Assembly (NCBI GenBank): GCA_016808115.1
Contig: JAEQBH010004115.1
Location: 248,001-312,000, forward strand
DNA length: 64,000 nt
Direction: 5' to 3'
Origin: Tetrastigma voinierianum
Lineage: Eukaryota > Streptophyta > Magnoliopsida > Vitales > Vitaceae
Shown here: one piece after another, positions 22,139-34,041 of the stretch
How the letters are laid out: each line of letters opens with the position of its first letter
Numbering within the stretch: the stretch's first letter is position 1
Notes under the pieces: model-generated
Told to the model about the DNA's origin: nothing
Databases searched by the model: none
The model's input: only the letters and a program-made list of their open reading frames with translations
Translations under genes and position numbers: made by a program

Positions 22139-22984
22139 GTAAATATGACTTTCCTTTCTCTTCCTTAACACCATTTTTTCTTAGATTTTTTTTTTTTTTT
22201 TGGTATTGCTGCCTTCACATAAGCAGAACTAACTAAATAGAAAAGAAGAAACAAGGTGTGAAGGTGTAGTCTTTCAATATTCATCCCTAAATTAATATTT
22301 TCTTATCTATTTTAGGTTTGTCTCTTTATATTAATTCTTTAAAGAAAGCAAAAATTCCTTGTAAATATAAATAAAATCTAATTGCTCTCAAATGATAATA
22401 TAATATAACATGGGAAATATATATAACTCCAGCAATCTACTAAATATGAAAAATGGGTACAAATAATTTGATTAGATGGGCTTTGCACTGGAACAACAAT
22501 ACTTTTCTGGTTCATAAGCACCTCTTTTGAATAGAATATCTTTATATTTATAAAACTCTTTTTAGGATATGGAGAGTTTCCTAATTCCAAAATGTTCCAA
22601 AAACACTTTTGAGCATCAGATGCAAATTTAGTGATAATTACAATTTTAAAACTTACTAAAAAAATATTCCAATTTTTTAAGAGTCAAATATAAATTAGAA
22701 ATAAACATAATTTTAGAACTTATAAAAAATAATTGTTAAAATTTAAATACAGTAAAAATCAAATTAGGAAGTATAGAAAACATTCTTCTCTTAATTTCTT
22801 GTATTAGTGAGTATAGAAATTTTACTAACCATAAACAAGTGGTTATTCTAATGTTTGCAACTCCAAGTCACTCGAATCCAAATTTGATCATGTCCTAAGT
22901 TGTATCAAAATGAATAAGGGCAAAGGAAGTAAATTGCATATAATTAGTAAGAAAGGAAAAAAACTACAAATGTATTAGAAACCC
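22139..22984 (+). other. TNL intron 1, left remnant
   Basis: AT-rich, with a T run near 22186-22201. No gene seen. It ends at AACCC, where element C begins. Confidence 0.65.
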
Positions 22985-25063
22985 TGTCACACCCCCACCC
23001 CCTAATGGTGTGTGCCGCCACTCCACAGAAATCTCACTGCTACCTCTAAACCCACTCAATAGAAAACTCGCAGCCGTGTCAGACATGTTTCAATCTTGTA
23101 TAAAAATTTTTCTTTTCTAAACTTGTGATTTTATAAAATTTCGCAGCATATCAAAATCAGATATAGGATTATGTCCTAAAACCAGATACACAATTTTACA
23201 CTATATCAAACATGGCAACCAACAACCTCCACACATTTTCATAAACCACATTATGTACATATTATATTCCTTTATACAAGTAAGTTCAAGGTATTTCCAT
23301 ACAAAATTCAATATACACAGCAATTACCATTTGTCGGTAGACTCATTGTCCTCCAAATTTTCTCGCGCATCAAAGACTGAAAATAGTTTTTAAACAGTAA
23401 AATAATGAGCTTAAATAAAGCCTTGAGTGTATGCTTTTAGAAATGTTTGGTTTTTTCGAAAAACATCTAAAAACTCAGAAACTTCCTTTTTTTACATGAT
23501 ATTTTCCAGAAATATTTCTTTCTTTGCTTTGCTTTACTTTAAAAGTTTGAAACTTTTATTGTACTTACTTGAAAGTTTATAAAACCTTTCAAATCTCTTG
23601 CTTGCTTGCTTTATCTTACTTCAAAGTTTCTAAAACTTTTCTCAATCCTCTTGCTTTAAAAGTTGCTTCGAAAGCGTTTCATAAACCTTTTGTAGTTTGC
23701 AAAACTTCATAAATACGAGTCTGGGCTTCGACAGCATGCTTTGAAATAAAGCGGTCTGGGCTCAACCATTTGTTTTAAAATAAAAGCGGGAGCTTTAGGC
23801 TCGGTAGTTTGCTTTAAAACAAACACGAACTAGGCTCCAGCCAGTATAATGGTTGATTTTAAGCGTATAAACATGCTTATAAATCATCAACCACTGGAAG
23901 CCTTTCCTGATTGTTGTACCCTAGTGAACACGGGAGGCTGGGCATCGACCGTGTAGGTGGAGGACACAGGTCCACATCACGCCCTCGTGGAAGAGACCTT
24001 GGCCAAATCCACACTTCAGTAAATATGGTGGAATTGACTTGGGTCTCCATCACCATAATTTGGATTAGAGCTCTTAACCTTATATATACTCAGAGTCGTA
24101 CCACGGTCTCCTTTAAATGTATGATGCATGTTCTAAGTTTGCCTGCAGACGATCAAAATGCATGTATGAAATCCCTAACGCCACTTGCGCACGTGCGCGG
24201 ACCTCGGCGGGATGCTTGCTTAAGGCCAAGGGGATTTTTGGCTAGGCCTATTTTACAAAATAGACTTTTGTTTGCTTGCTTGCTCTTTGAAATATGGTTT
24301 TATAGTTGTTAAAAACCATTTGCTTGCTAAACTCATTGCTTGCTTTTAAAGAAAGTAATAGTTTAGATGAATCAAAACCATTACTTATTTGCTTTTCATA
24401 TATGGTTTAAAATCAAAACCCTTTTACTTGCTGATGCAAGCTCATTGCTTGCCTTTCAAACATGGTTTAATCAAAACCATTTAAATATCAGTGCAAAACA
24501 GTTCATAATAATACCTGAAGTATTTGGAAAAATAGGTTTAAGAACACTCACCTCTTTGTTTCCCAAGAACTTAAGCACAAATCCACTACTTTGCCTCCTT
24601 TGCTTTTAGCCTACATACTCAGCGAATGTATTAATCACCCTCGTATAAGCGTATAAACACTTGATATACTTCACACGCAAGTCTTTAAGGTCACCTGACA
24701 TTCATATAAGTCAAATTAACAATTTACCCTTGAGCACTAAAAACCCTAACAAAAAAATCACTCATTTTAGTAACAGCACCAACAATACTCTATGGACTTT
24801 ATTGCAAAAATTTTCCAAGGTCTTCAAAATTATGAAACTCTCGAATCAGTCCTTTATATATCCAATGACATCTCTTTTTAAAATTTCAATGTAAAATTCC
24901 TTCTCTAGGCCCTCGACCACATAACCTGATTCTGACATGTTTTGATTCCAAACTCCTTTGAGATCTGTATCCTTGATTTATGGGATCTTATCATAAATTG
25001 GAAATGGTTTCTTCACTCATTTGGATGAAGCTATGATTCTAAGGCTTCTTCTCCAATTGAATC
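22985..25063 (-). repeat. 3' LTR of element C, distal part
   Basis: Matches 44294 onward: TGTCACACCCCCACCCC at both starts, the AAAATAAA-CGGGAGC-TGGGCTC repeats near 23730 and 45050, and the CATGGTTTAA-TCAAAACC stretch. It is cut at GAATC (25059-25063) by element B; the continuation is at 38244. Confidence 0.85.
25059..25063. repeat. Target-site duplication of element B, left copy (GAATC)
   Basis: GAATC precedes TGATGAG of element B and recurs at 38239-38243. Joining the flanks gives CCAATTGAATCACCCAATTT, which matches CCAATTGAACCCAATTTGG at about 46368 in the intact LTR of element C. Confidence 0.8.
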
Positions 25064-25445
25064 TGATGAGCCTTAAAAGTCATTCATTTTCACCCATTTT
25101 TCCTCATTGATTTTTTATATAAAAAAGACCGGGATTTATGTTCGTAAATATGGAATAACTAACCAAACTGTTATGCAGCAAGGAATTCAAGAGAAAGAGG
25201 AATTTTTGCAAAAAGGAGTCAAGGTGGATGAGTATTAAGGATATAACCGGCTGGAAGGAGTTTTTGCGCAGAAAGGCGCACAAGGATCAAAGAACTGATG
25301 TCGCGGAAGCCTTGATAGCAAATGAAAATTCATATCAAGGTCGCACCACAAAACTCCAATAAGAATAAGGATTAATGAAGTGCAAAAGAGTTTACGCGAT
25401 AACTCCAAGTCAAGCAACTATGAATTGATGAAGAAAAAGACATGA

Positions 25446-26214
25446 GGTCGCGACATCACTTTGAGGTCGCGACAGAATTAAACCCGATGCAGTGGACGAA
25501 GATGTCGTGACACCAAATAGAAGTCGCGACATAAGATGTACAATTGACTGAACATTGATGTCGCGACATCTGGAAAAGGTCGCGACATCAACACTGCATC
25601 AGAAGTTGTCGCGACATCAGTCAGCAGTCGCGACATCCTGAGCAAAAGAGAAGAAGTCGCGACAACACCTAGTTGTCGCGACATCAGTTGCACTGAAAGG
25701 AGGTCGCGACATCCTTAAACGGTTGCAACAACAGAAGCAAGGAAAGAAAGGTCGCTGGCTTCACATGCGTCATACATCAGTGAACAGTAACGGCGTCGCG
25801 ACGGTAGCCGCTGTCGCGACATCGCCATAAAGGGTGAAGGGTCGCGACAATACCGAGGTCGCTGGCATCCGGCCGCACAGATCGTAAGGTCGCTACATCA
25901 TAAAGTAGTCGCAATATCAAATACAAAAGAGTTAAGGTCGGATAACAAGAAGCCGGCTCGCTACACCGTAAGCTAGAAGGTGCCAGTCGCACATCACAAG
26001 TTGGTCGCGACATCAATTGTGAAGAACTAAGGTCACGACGTCATTCAGCTGTCGCGACATCAGACACAAGTAACGAAGGTCACGACATCATTTAGCTGTC
26101 GCGACAACAGCTCTAAGAGATAATGACGACAAGTCACTTACCTCAACAAAGCCTCCGCGACATAAATCAAGACAAATGTAGGTCGCGTATTGAAAGAATC
26201 GAGATGTCGCGACA
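25446..26214 (+). promoter_or_regulatory. U3 array of GTCGCGAC palindromes in 19-bp pairs (element B)
   Basis: More than 20 sites of the form (T/G/A)GTCGCGACA. Pairs start at 25446/25465, 25503/25522, 25559/25578, 25607/25626, 25655/25674, 25702/25721, 26031/26050 and 26078/26097; each is exactly 19 bp apart. Several successive pairs are themselves 47-48 bp apart, so the array has a second, longer period. The last site ends at 26214, 70 bp before the TATA box. Variants are mainly CpG transitions. Confidence 0.85.
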
Positions 26215-26283
26215 TCAACAACCATCCAGCGCTTAACTAAGTCCAAAAGAGGTGCACGAAATTAGAGCCCAACTTCAGAACCC

Positions 26284-26291
26284 TATAAATA
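26284..26291 (+). promoter_or_regulatory. TATA box of element B 5' LTR
   Basis: CCCTATAAATACG, about 70 bp after the palindrome array. In the 3' LTR the same place reads CCTATATACG (about 36864), which is degenerate. Confidence 0.75.
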
Positions 26292-27749
26292 CGCAGCCGC
26301 TATCAAGGAACGCAATTTTCGCGACTTGGCAGATCCGGTTATCAAGGCCTCGATTTTACCTTTCTTCTTGTTTTGTGGTTTTTATTTTTAGATTAGTTTG
26401 TTCTTTATTTCAAATTTTGATCTGAACGTTAGCTGTTAAAATTTTAGCTGAATGTAATTCTATTTTCCTTCAAATTACTATCTGGTTGTTTGAATTTCAG
26501 ACAAATTTTTGGAATTCGAACTACCAAATACTTATTTACGCTGCTTTGATCGTTAGAAGTTATTGTATGGTGTAATCCAGCTGATTTAGAAACCCAACTC
26601 TCCATTGAATCTGACGCTATTGTCGTAAATTATCTTTCCGTTAATTTTATTCATTAATGCCGAACTTCGGGCTTGTAAATCTACTTGTCGGTCTTGTGTA
26701 TTTTTCTGCTATTGGATCCGACACGCTGTCTCGCACTCCATTCAATGTGATCATTCTCAAGCTCGATTTCCGTGAGGCCCTCCGAGTGACACAGAGAAAG
26801 CATTCCCCGAGAGTGATGAACACCAAGGTATGCTAACCCGATATTGCTGATCTAGTGTGCTCTATGAAATTAAATCGATGTGATCCTCTTCTCTCACTTG
26901 GAGACGTAGAATGGGCCGCTATTTATCAATTTAAGCTTCAGAGTTCACTCAATCTCAATAGTGAATTCAATCAGGTTAGCAAAGATCTAATCAAGGAAAG
27001 AATGAGTTATTCTAATTTTGAGAGGAAGAGAAACCAAGATAGTGTAAACCTAGCGCAATGACTTAATCTTAGAGCTATAGTTTGCACCATGTTGTGGGTA
27101 TGAAGTATCGAGGAAAGAAAATACCCGTATCAAGGCAACCAGATTAAAAGTAGTTATCTAACACTTTGTCTTCGAGAGAAACAAAGGAAAATTAGATAAT
27201 GAATTAGTGGAGTTTGGAGAGAGATCTAATCGCACTATCATATTCCTTGGATTTTTAAACTGCGGTTCATTAAGCAAACGTATGCTTGAAATTCAGAATT
27301 GATGTTTCACAATAGCTGTATTTTCAATGCTCCCTTTAAAAGATAATTGTTCAGTCTAAATAGTAATTTTATTATTTCAATATTCAATTCATTTATTATT
27401 AATTCAATTCTTTTTAGTTTTCATTATTTTAAGGCTTTCAAAGCTAATTCCACCTATCATAAATTCAAATAGTATAGAGCTGAAAATGTGGTAGTTGATT
27501 GGAAAATTTCAGATTTCTGTGGATCGATATCCGATCTAAATCCACTTTATTACTTGTTCGACCTGCGCAACTATAATCATGGATCAACATTAAAAAGAAA
27601 TGTATCTATTCTTCTCAGAAACTATTTTATATCGCATATCATAAGGAAATATAACAAACAAGTTTCATGGAACTATTGTCGGGGATTAGATAATACTATT
27701 GCAATAGTGTCATAAATTCGTGATATGCTCTTGGTCCATCAACAAGTTT

Positions 27750-27764
27750 TGGCGCCGTTGTCGG
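27750..27764 (+). promoter_or_regulatory. Primer-binding site of element B (tRNA-Asp type)
   Basis: TGGCGCCGTTGTCGG, five bases after the LTR end, is complementary to the 3' end expected for plant tRNA-Asp with one mismatch. That primer is the one described for Athila-type elements, from memory. Confidence 0.8.
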
Positions 27765-28052
27765 ATCGAAAGAATTAATTAGATCAATATTTTGATGAAA
27801 AGAAGGAAATAATAGACTCACATTTTAAAAGAATGTCAGCTTTTCTGGGCAAAGGACTAAGATCGCCACTAATTTTTAATAAGCCATGTTGAAAATATTT
27901 GTTAGGTTTGACTAATCCTATTAATCTGAGTATGCTTTGATTTCAGGAAAACCTTTAATGCTTAGGAAACAGATCCGACCGGTTCCACAGCATTAATCGA
28001 ATTGGAGAGAACACTCGTAAGCTTGAGAAAACGAAAAGAGCAGAAACCTACC

Positions 28053-29700
28053 ATGGCGCATGAAAGGCAAGATCAGACTCAAGGACAACGTAATGCCAGC
28101 CTAAGGCCTCCAATCACCGGGATACCATGGAGGACTTGAGACCTATTACAGATGAATACTCGCAATCGACAAATTTACAGCTGATGCAAATAATTTGAAC
28201 TAAAGCCAAGACTGACATAATGGTTCAAGAATACCAATGATCTGGTCATCCCACAGAAGACCCAAATGAGCACTTGGGAAGGTTTCTCAGGATGGCAAAC
28301 ACAGTGAAGTTGAATGGGGTGAGACTAGAGGTCATAAAATTGCATTTATTCCCATTTTCTCTAAGAGATACAAAGAGCTACGTGGTATGAACTTTCACCA
28401 TATGGTTCATGATACTGGGAGGAGCTTGCAGAAGCCTACTGGTAGATTCTTCCCCCCCATCACTCACCTCAGAGAGAAGGAGGGAGATAATTGTGTTCCA
28501 GCAGGGGGAAGATGAGAGCCTTTATGTAGCATAGGAGAGATTCAAAAGGTTGCTGAAAAGATGCTCGATGCATGGAATGTGTAATTTTGAAGACCTGTGA
28601 TGGACATAGTGTATCATGCTTTGAACGATACATCTAAGGGCATATTGATGCTTCTGCCCGTGGAGCATTCAAACGTAAGAGTGTCAAGAGGCAAGATCTC
28701 GACAGGACCTCAAGAATGCACATGAAAGCTCCATCGAAATTTCTAAGAGTAATTGCGCAGGAAGAGGATTCATGGAGCTGAGCAAGATGACAGCCATGGA
28801 GGCAAAGTTGGATGCCATCATGCATAGAATGGACAAGCAAGAGATGAAGATGCACACTGCTCATGAAATAGGAGCAGCCGAGAGGGAACTATTGAGAGGA
28901 AGTGCCGATGTACCCGACGAAGAACTGTTTATGATGCGCCGAGGAGGTTAAGTACTCGGGAGCCAAGAAGTTAATACTCAAACCAAATCCTAACCTCGCC
29001 AAAGACACTATCATCCAAAGACCGAGGAACCATAAGGAAAAATTTTCATATGGTGGAGGCTCATGTCCCAAGGCATGGATTTAATCCTCAACAGTGGATA
29101 CGCTGAACTACCAAGGTTCCCAGCAAAGAAGCAAGGAGGTGAAAATGTAAACGACTACTAGAGTCGAGGAGAGCCAACCATTTGAAGATCTAAATGTCGC
29201 ACCATGGGGGACAACAAGAAGCCGTTAAACCCATGAACAAAAGCCTGCGCACTGGAAGCCCCAAATACCACCCCAAATTTTCGTAAGACCACTAATGCTT
29301 CCCCTCAAGAACCTCGAGACACAAATAAAGGCAACCCGGCCCTAACCCCGCAAAACCAGATGAAAAAGATGCCTTTCCCAAGACACGTAAGAAGAACTAA
29401 AGACCGTATATCGTGCGTTCGAAGTGGGAAAGACTTGGAAGAAAGACGTAAAAGATTTAAAGCAACAAGGGAAAAGAAGGCCCATTAACAGTCAAAACAC
29501 CGGAGAAGGAAAGAAAGAAGGAACAAATTGGCCAGAGAAGAAGGAAGCAAGAAGAAGACCTGCAACAATCAGTCATAATCCCATTTCCACAGAGGTCAGC
29601 AGAAATCAAAGATAGAGGAACGCTTGCAAGGTTCTTGAAAACCTTCTGTCGGAGATCAAAGATGCCTTTCATGTATGTTAATTCGATGCCACTGCATGCA
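28053..29700 (+). pseudogene. gag of element B
   Basis: The likely start is ATG 28053 (MAHERQDQTQGQRNAS). Family landmarks follow in shifting frames: TMEDLRPITDEY, DPNEHLGRFLRMANTVKLNG, VRLEVIKLHLFPFSLRDT, LRERRREIIVFQQGEDES and a degraded form of the LLRRCPMHG motif near 28550. Then MTAMEAKLDAIMHRMDKQEM (about 28790) and, near the end, a C-terminal region resembling ENLLSEIKDAF. No reading frame is open for more than about 100 codons. Confidence 0.72.
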
Positions 29701-29869
29701 AAAATTTTCGAAAGACATACCGAGCAAAAAGAGGAAGATTGTCGAAGAAGGAATTAGAACTTGACCGCAACTTGGCAAAGTAGTCAGACTAAGAGACTTA
29801 CCGTAAAAAAGATGAAGGATCCGTGGAGCCTCACCATTCCTCGTACTCATTGAGAGTTTGAGTTTCGTA

Positions 29870-30240
29870 AAGCCTCGTGACTCAAAAGCGTATCAATCGA
29901 ATGCCCATTCGTTGCCAAGAAGGTTTGGGAGATTACTCCCACTCACTGCTACCCTCCAAATGGCAGAGGAACCCCGCAAAACCCGAAGGAATCATAGAAG
30001 ATGTGCTCGGTAAAGGTGGGAAATTTATTTTTCCAATTGACTTCATCATAATCGGATACGGGATAAGATCTACAAGTCCCTTTGCTGTCGGGAAGGTCAT
30101 TCCTTGCAATTGGAGCAAATTTCTAATCGATATGCGTAAGGGAATTCTCACCCGTGAGTTGAGAAGAGATACCGATTTCAATTTAATCAAGTTTGAGGAA
30201 TTTAGATATAGAGCGAAGATATCAAGTCAATAAAAAGATG
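29870..30240 (+). pseudogene. Protease fragment of element B
   Basis: IIEDVLGKGGKFIFPIDFII (about 29990-30050) matches EDVLVKVGKFIFLMDFVV of element A. The catalytic DSGA is not readable; the expected place upstream is altered. Only the C-terminal half is recognisable. Confidence 0.65.
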
Positions 30241-30559
30241 ATATGTCACCTGATTTTTACTATGATTGTAATGCCCAACTTTCAATCAATGAAAAGAGAT
30301 GAATTTCCAAGATTCTGAAGGTTTTGATTCGTATTTTCTCGCACATCGCTTTACATTCTATTGAAACAAGGATGAGTCTTGAACAAATGGGATAAAAAAA
30401 AAGCAGACAAAATGAAGAAAAGGAATTTCATCAAGAAACCAAGTGAAAAGGGCTAATGAAGAGTTGCCTAGTCAATAGCATATTAATTGAGTCACAAAGA
30501 GTAAACCAATAATAATTTCGCAGACTTAGTAATGCCGAGGGAATGTAGGTTGCCGGAAA

Positions 30560-31330
30560 TTTTAAGGAATCATAAGGAGTCTATCTCGTCTATCAAGAGT
30601 TAAAAGGTATCACCCATCAATATGCTTGTACAAAATACTTAGGTAGAAGAAAATTCAAGGCCAATCGTCATCATCAAAGGACTGAATCCAAATACGCAAA
30701 GAAGTAGTCAAGAAGGAGGTGCTCAAATGGTTAAATGTCAGGGTTTTATCTATGCAACTCGCATACCCGGCTAGCCTACCACGTGGTTCCAAAAAGGGTG
30801 TGGATTTTATCGTAATCCGCGAATGAAAGAAATGAATTAATTCCAAACAAGAATGCTGGATGTGGATGGAGTATGCATTGATTACGTGAAGCCGAATACG
30901 CAACCGTGAAAGATCATTTTTACCCTTCATTGATCGATGGTCGGATAACGAAGTGTGACACCCTCATTTTTGTTTCTCGACGAGTATTCAGGCTACAACC
31001 GTGATTGCAATTGCACCGAGGACCAAGAAAGACCACATTCACATGCCCCTATGGTACTCTTTGCCTCTCGTAAGCATGCCATCGGTCAGGCAATGCCCCC
31101 GCTTACTTTCCAATGATGTATGATGTGTCGATGTTCTCGTGATTTGGTCATAAGTCATGGAAATTTTTATGGATGACTTCACAAAGGTAATGGTCCGCTT
31201 TTTGAACAATGTCTCCAACAACTGAAACAAGACTAAAGATGCAAGGACAAAACAGCCTAGCACTAAATTAGGAAAAATGCCATTTCATGGTAATAAGAGT
31301 GCTTGCGTAAAATGCAAGGGAAGGGAGGTA
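30560..31330 (+). pseudogene. Truncated reverse transcriptase of element B
   Basis: VCIDYVKPNT near 30870, TEDQERPHSHAPMVLFA near 31015-31070, and MEIFMDDFT-like sequence near 31155-31185 appear in shifting frames. Sequence then ends within the post-FMDD region (ALN-EKCHFMV near 31260-31290). No RNase H or integrase motif follows, and the next recognisable unit is the internal palindrome cluster. A deletion of about 2 kb relative to element A is implied. Confidence 0.65.
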
Positions 31331-31576
31331 GCGGTAAGCTTCAGACTACTCCAGCCGCCTCCCAGAAAGAAATGTTTAGAAGAAAAAGGGAGCATTCTTT
31401 TCCTATATAAATTTCAGGAAAATTGAATAGTATACATGTTTGAATTGGTCGGGTGGAAATGGTTTATTTGATGATGAGAATCTACTAATTAATCAGAATG
31501 AAAAGTCAGTTCTGCTCATTAAATTTGAGATAATTGAGACTAGGTCATGACAAAACTTATGTTGCATGTAAACTCA

Positions 31577-31696
31577 AGTCGCAATGTGGTTGATGTCGCG
31601 GGACTACCAGTATTGAAGGAAGAAAAAAGGGTCGCAGAACTAAAGGTTATGTCGCGACAGAAATCGAAGTCGCGACAGAACAATTGGGTTGCGACA
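31577..31696 (+). promoter_or_regulatory. Internal palindrome cluster before the third ORF (element B)
   Basis: AGTCGCAATG (31577), TGTCGCGGGA (31594), TGTCGCGACA (31650-31659), AGTCGCGACA (31668-31677) and GGTTGCGACA (31687-31696). The last three are 18 and 19 bp apart, the spacing seen in this element's LTR. The third ORF starts 417 bp downstream. I see no convincing TATA box between them. Confidence 0.7.
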
Positions 31697-32112
31697 AGAG
31701 TAATCCTTCAAAAGAGTAGTGAGGTCACACAACTTATCAATGTCATGAGATGCCCGGGATCAGACTTAGGGATGACTTGTCCTCCTTAATGTGTAGCTTA
31801 TGTCTCGACAAACAATATTATGTCATACATAAAAGAAAAAGTTTATTGTAAATTGGCAAATTTTTAATTCATTTCCTAAATTTAATGATGCGACACAATA
31901 GCAAAGAGATGAATTTAAGTCACATAAGCACAAATAAATGAAATAATAAATAACCCACAATAATAATTGAATTGCAACTGTTGAGAAACTCTCTTCACTA
32001 TCATCTCCTTACGTGAAGCAAATTCAACTTTTCATCTTCGCATCTTCCCTGGTTCTCCATTCTTGCAAACCCTAGAGCCGAATTTCTTCCTAAAGACCTT
32101 CCGATTTCTCTA
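31697..32112. other. Gap between internal cluster and third ORF of element B
   Basis: About 415 bp, AT-rich. TGTCTCGACA (31801) may be one more decayed palindrome. Otherwise nothing recognised. Confidence 0.5.
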
Positions 32113-34041
32113 ATGGCTGAACCTTCAACCCTCATCCCTAATCTGAGCGAAATCATGGAGGAGCATGCTCAACCCGAAGAGGAGGTTCATCTGGAACTCC
32201 ATGAGGGAGAACAAAGCATCTGGAATAACTCCGAGATTCAACCGGGGCCATAAGGCAACAAGAAAGCGGGAAAGAAAGGCAAAGCAAGCAGTTAAGACGG
32301 CTAACATGAGTTCGCTCAAAGGAAGCCTTTTCTACATGGAAGAAGCACTATGCGTGCAAAGGACGAGGAGAAAGGGGATTCAACCAACTCATCTCCCCTT
32401 TTCAGGAATTGATTGAGCAAAGAGGGTGGGAGAAATTCTGCAAACATCAAAAAGCTGGTTATGCAGCAATTGTTAGAGAATTTTACTCCAACCTTGTTGG
32501 GAGAAAGGAGAACTCTGTTTTTGTTATAGGGGTTTGGGTTCCATATGGAGCTGAGACTATAAATGCAATGTACGGAATGGAGGGTCAAAAGCATGGATCC
32601 AAGTACAAAAAGAAGGCACAACCCTACCAGAAAAGAGATAGCTAGAAGACTGGCTGCATCTGAAGGTGAAATGGGGCCAAGGTCAAGGAGAGAAAGATAA
32701 TACAAATGTAGGAGATCCGACGTATAGCCAAGGTATGGTTTTATTTTTCTTGCTTCGGCTCAATCTCTACTAAGCATGTTTGCACGTTGAGAGAACAAGA
32801 AGCGCCATTCTCTCTACGCCATAATCGAAGGGCTATGCTTTCACCGCCGAGCTATAATTGAAAACTCCATAATGAAATATCATGAAGGAAATAAGAGAGG
32901 CCTGATCCCACACCCAGCAACCATCACAAGTTTATGTATCAAAGCTGGTGTGAAGGGAAGTTGGGCAGAAGAAGAAGAGTGCCCCAAAGTCACCCATTAA
33001 CCCTCGACCTAGGGTAAGTAAGGCCAAGAAATCAAAAGCAGTTAAGGGTCATAGTGGAAGCAGATTCCGTAGATGAGGAGAAGAGTGACAAGAAGAGGAC
33101 ACCTCGATGGTTGAAAAACCAAGAAGAACAAAACTGTAAACACAATGTAAGGGAACACATCACTAGGTCATGAAGCAGATGAAAGAAGTCCTATAGATTT
33201 CCTACCCACCCTAATCGGCTAGCTCTCCCCAATGAGAAACAGATTTCAGAGAACTGTGAGGAAAGCTCTAAAGGGAGCTTCCAAGAAAATAACCAAATAA
33301 TGGAGAGATGCCTATTTTGCGTAAAAGTATGGAAGAAAGAGAAGAGAAATGGAGCCCCAATGAAAGAATTTTAGAGAAGAGGTATAGCAGGCAGAATTAA
33401 AAGCAAGAGATCAACAGCCGGGAAGTAGGAACTGAACTGAAAAGAGGAAATGTATGAAGAAGAGTTGAAGAGAAAAGAGCAGAAATGGGAAGAGGAGTTG
33501 AGCAGAAGGGAGGAGTAGTTTAAAAAGATCCTAGAGAACCAAGAAGAAAAGTTCAAAAAGGAAATGGAGGAAAGAGATCGAGATCTACTGAAAAAATTGA
33601 AGCTTAGCCATGAATCATTCTACAATAATCAGTATGATCGAGACTCTCAACTCCTAAAACTCATAAAAGAAAGGGATTCAGAAAGGAGGCCAAGCACAAG
33701 GAGCAAATCAAGGGGGCTTAAATTCTATATGTCATTATTACGTGGATCTCGAGAAGAAGATGAAGGATGATAAAGTTGATGACAATGATGCTTATAGAAG
33801 AAAAATCTGGCTGGAAAATCTGGATTTTATTAACAACAATCTATCCAACTTTTTGGAGGTCATGACTGAAATGGAGCACAACATGAACACACTGGGAATG
33901 AGACAGGATAACCTGAACAAGAAGGTTGATCTCACAAATGAATTGATCCCGGAAGAGCATATAGAGAGAGAGAATGTCAAAAAGCAGAAGATAATGGAAA
34001 TGAAGTTTCCAGAATTCAACCCCAACTTGGCTACTCCTTGA
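32113..34041 (+). pseudogene. Third ORF (post-pol) of element B
   Basis: ATG 32113 gives MAEPSTLIPNLSEIMEEHAQ. After a frame change, KAGYAAIVREFYSNLVGRKE and NSVFVIGVWVPYGAETINAM (about 32450-32575), then in another frame SLYAIIEGLCFHRRAIIENS and LIPHPATITSLCIKAGV (about 32815-32960). The C-terminal half is strongly charged (Lys/Glu-rich, coiled-coil-like, 33400-33770) and ends NNNLSNFLEVMTEMEHNMNT and a final EMKFPEFNPNLATP at 34041. The same domain is found in elements A and D. It resembles the plant-transposon domain found downstream of pol in Athila-type elements. No membrane segment is visible. Confidence 0.78.

Larger units (their letters stand above)
25064..27744 (+). repeat. 5' LTR of element B
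   Basis: Starts TGATGAGCCTTAAAAGTCAT and ends CCATCAACA before AGTTTTGGCGCC. It is paralogous to 35740-38238. Layout as in element A: palindrome array (25446-26214), TATA box (26284), long downstream part. Confidence 0.88.

Noticed and set aside
23911..24312. 133-residue + strand ORF
   Set aside because: It lies wholly inside the 3' LTR of element C, and the matching place in the 5' LTR (about 45240-45640) has no such frame.
25446..26214. Regular short repeats that could suggest a CRISPR array
   Set aside because: The repeats are 10-bp palindromes in pairs inside an LTR before a TATA box, spacers are not of uniform length, no cas genes exist, and all surroundings are plant retrotransposons.
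26284..26291. tRNA-like or other small RNA gene near the B LTR promoter
   Set aside because: I found no cloverleaf, A-box/B-box pair or other RNA-gene signature there or elsewhere in the window.
33371..33556. Ser/Phe-rich ORF on the - strand
   Set aside because: Antisense shadow of the charged tail of the third ORF in element B.
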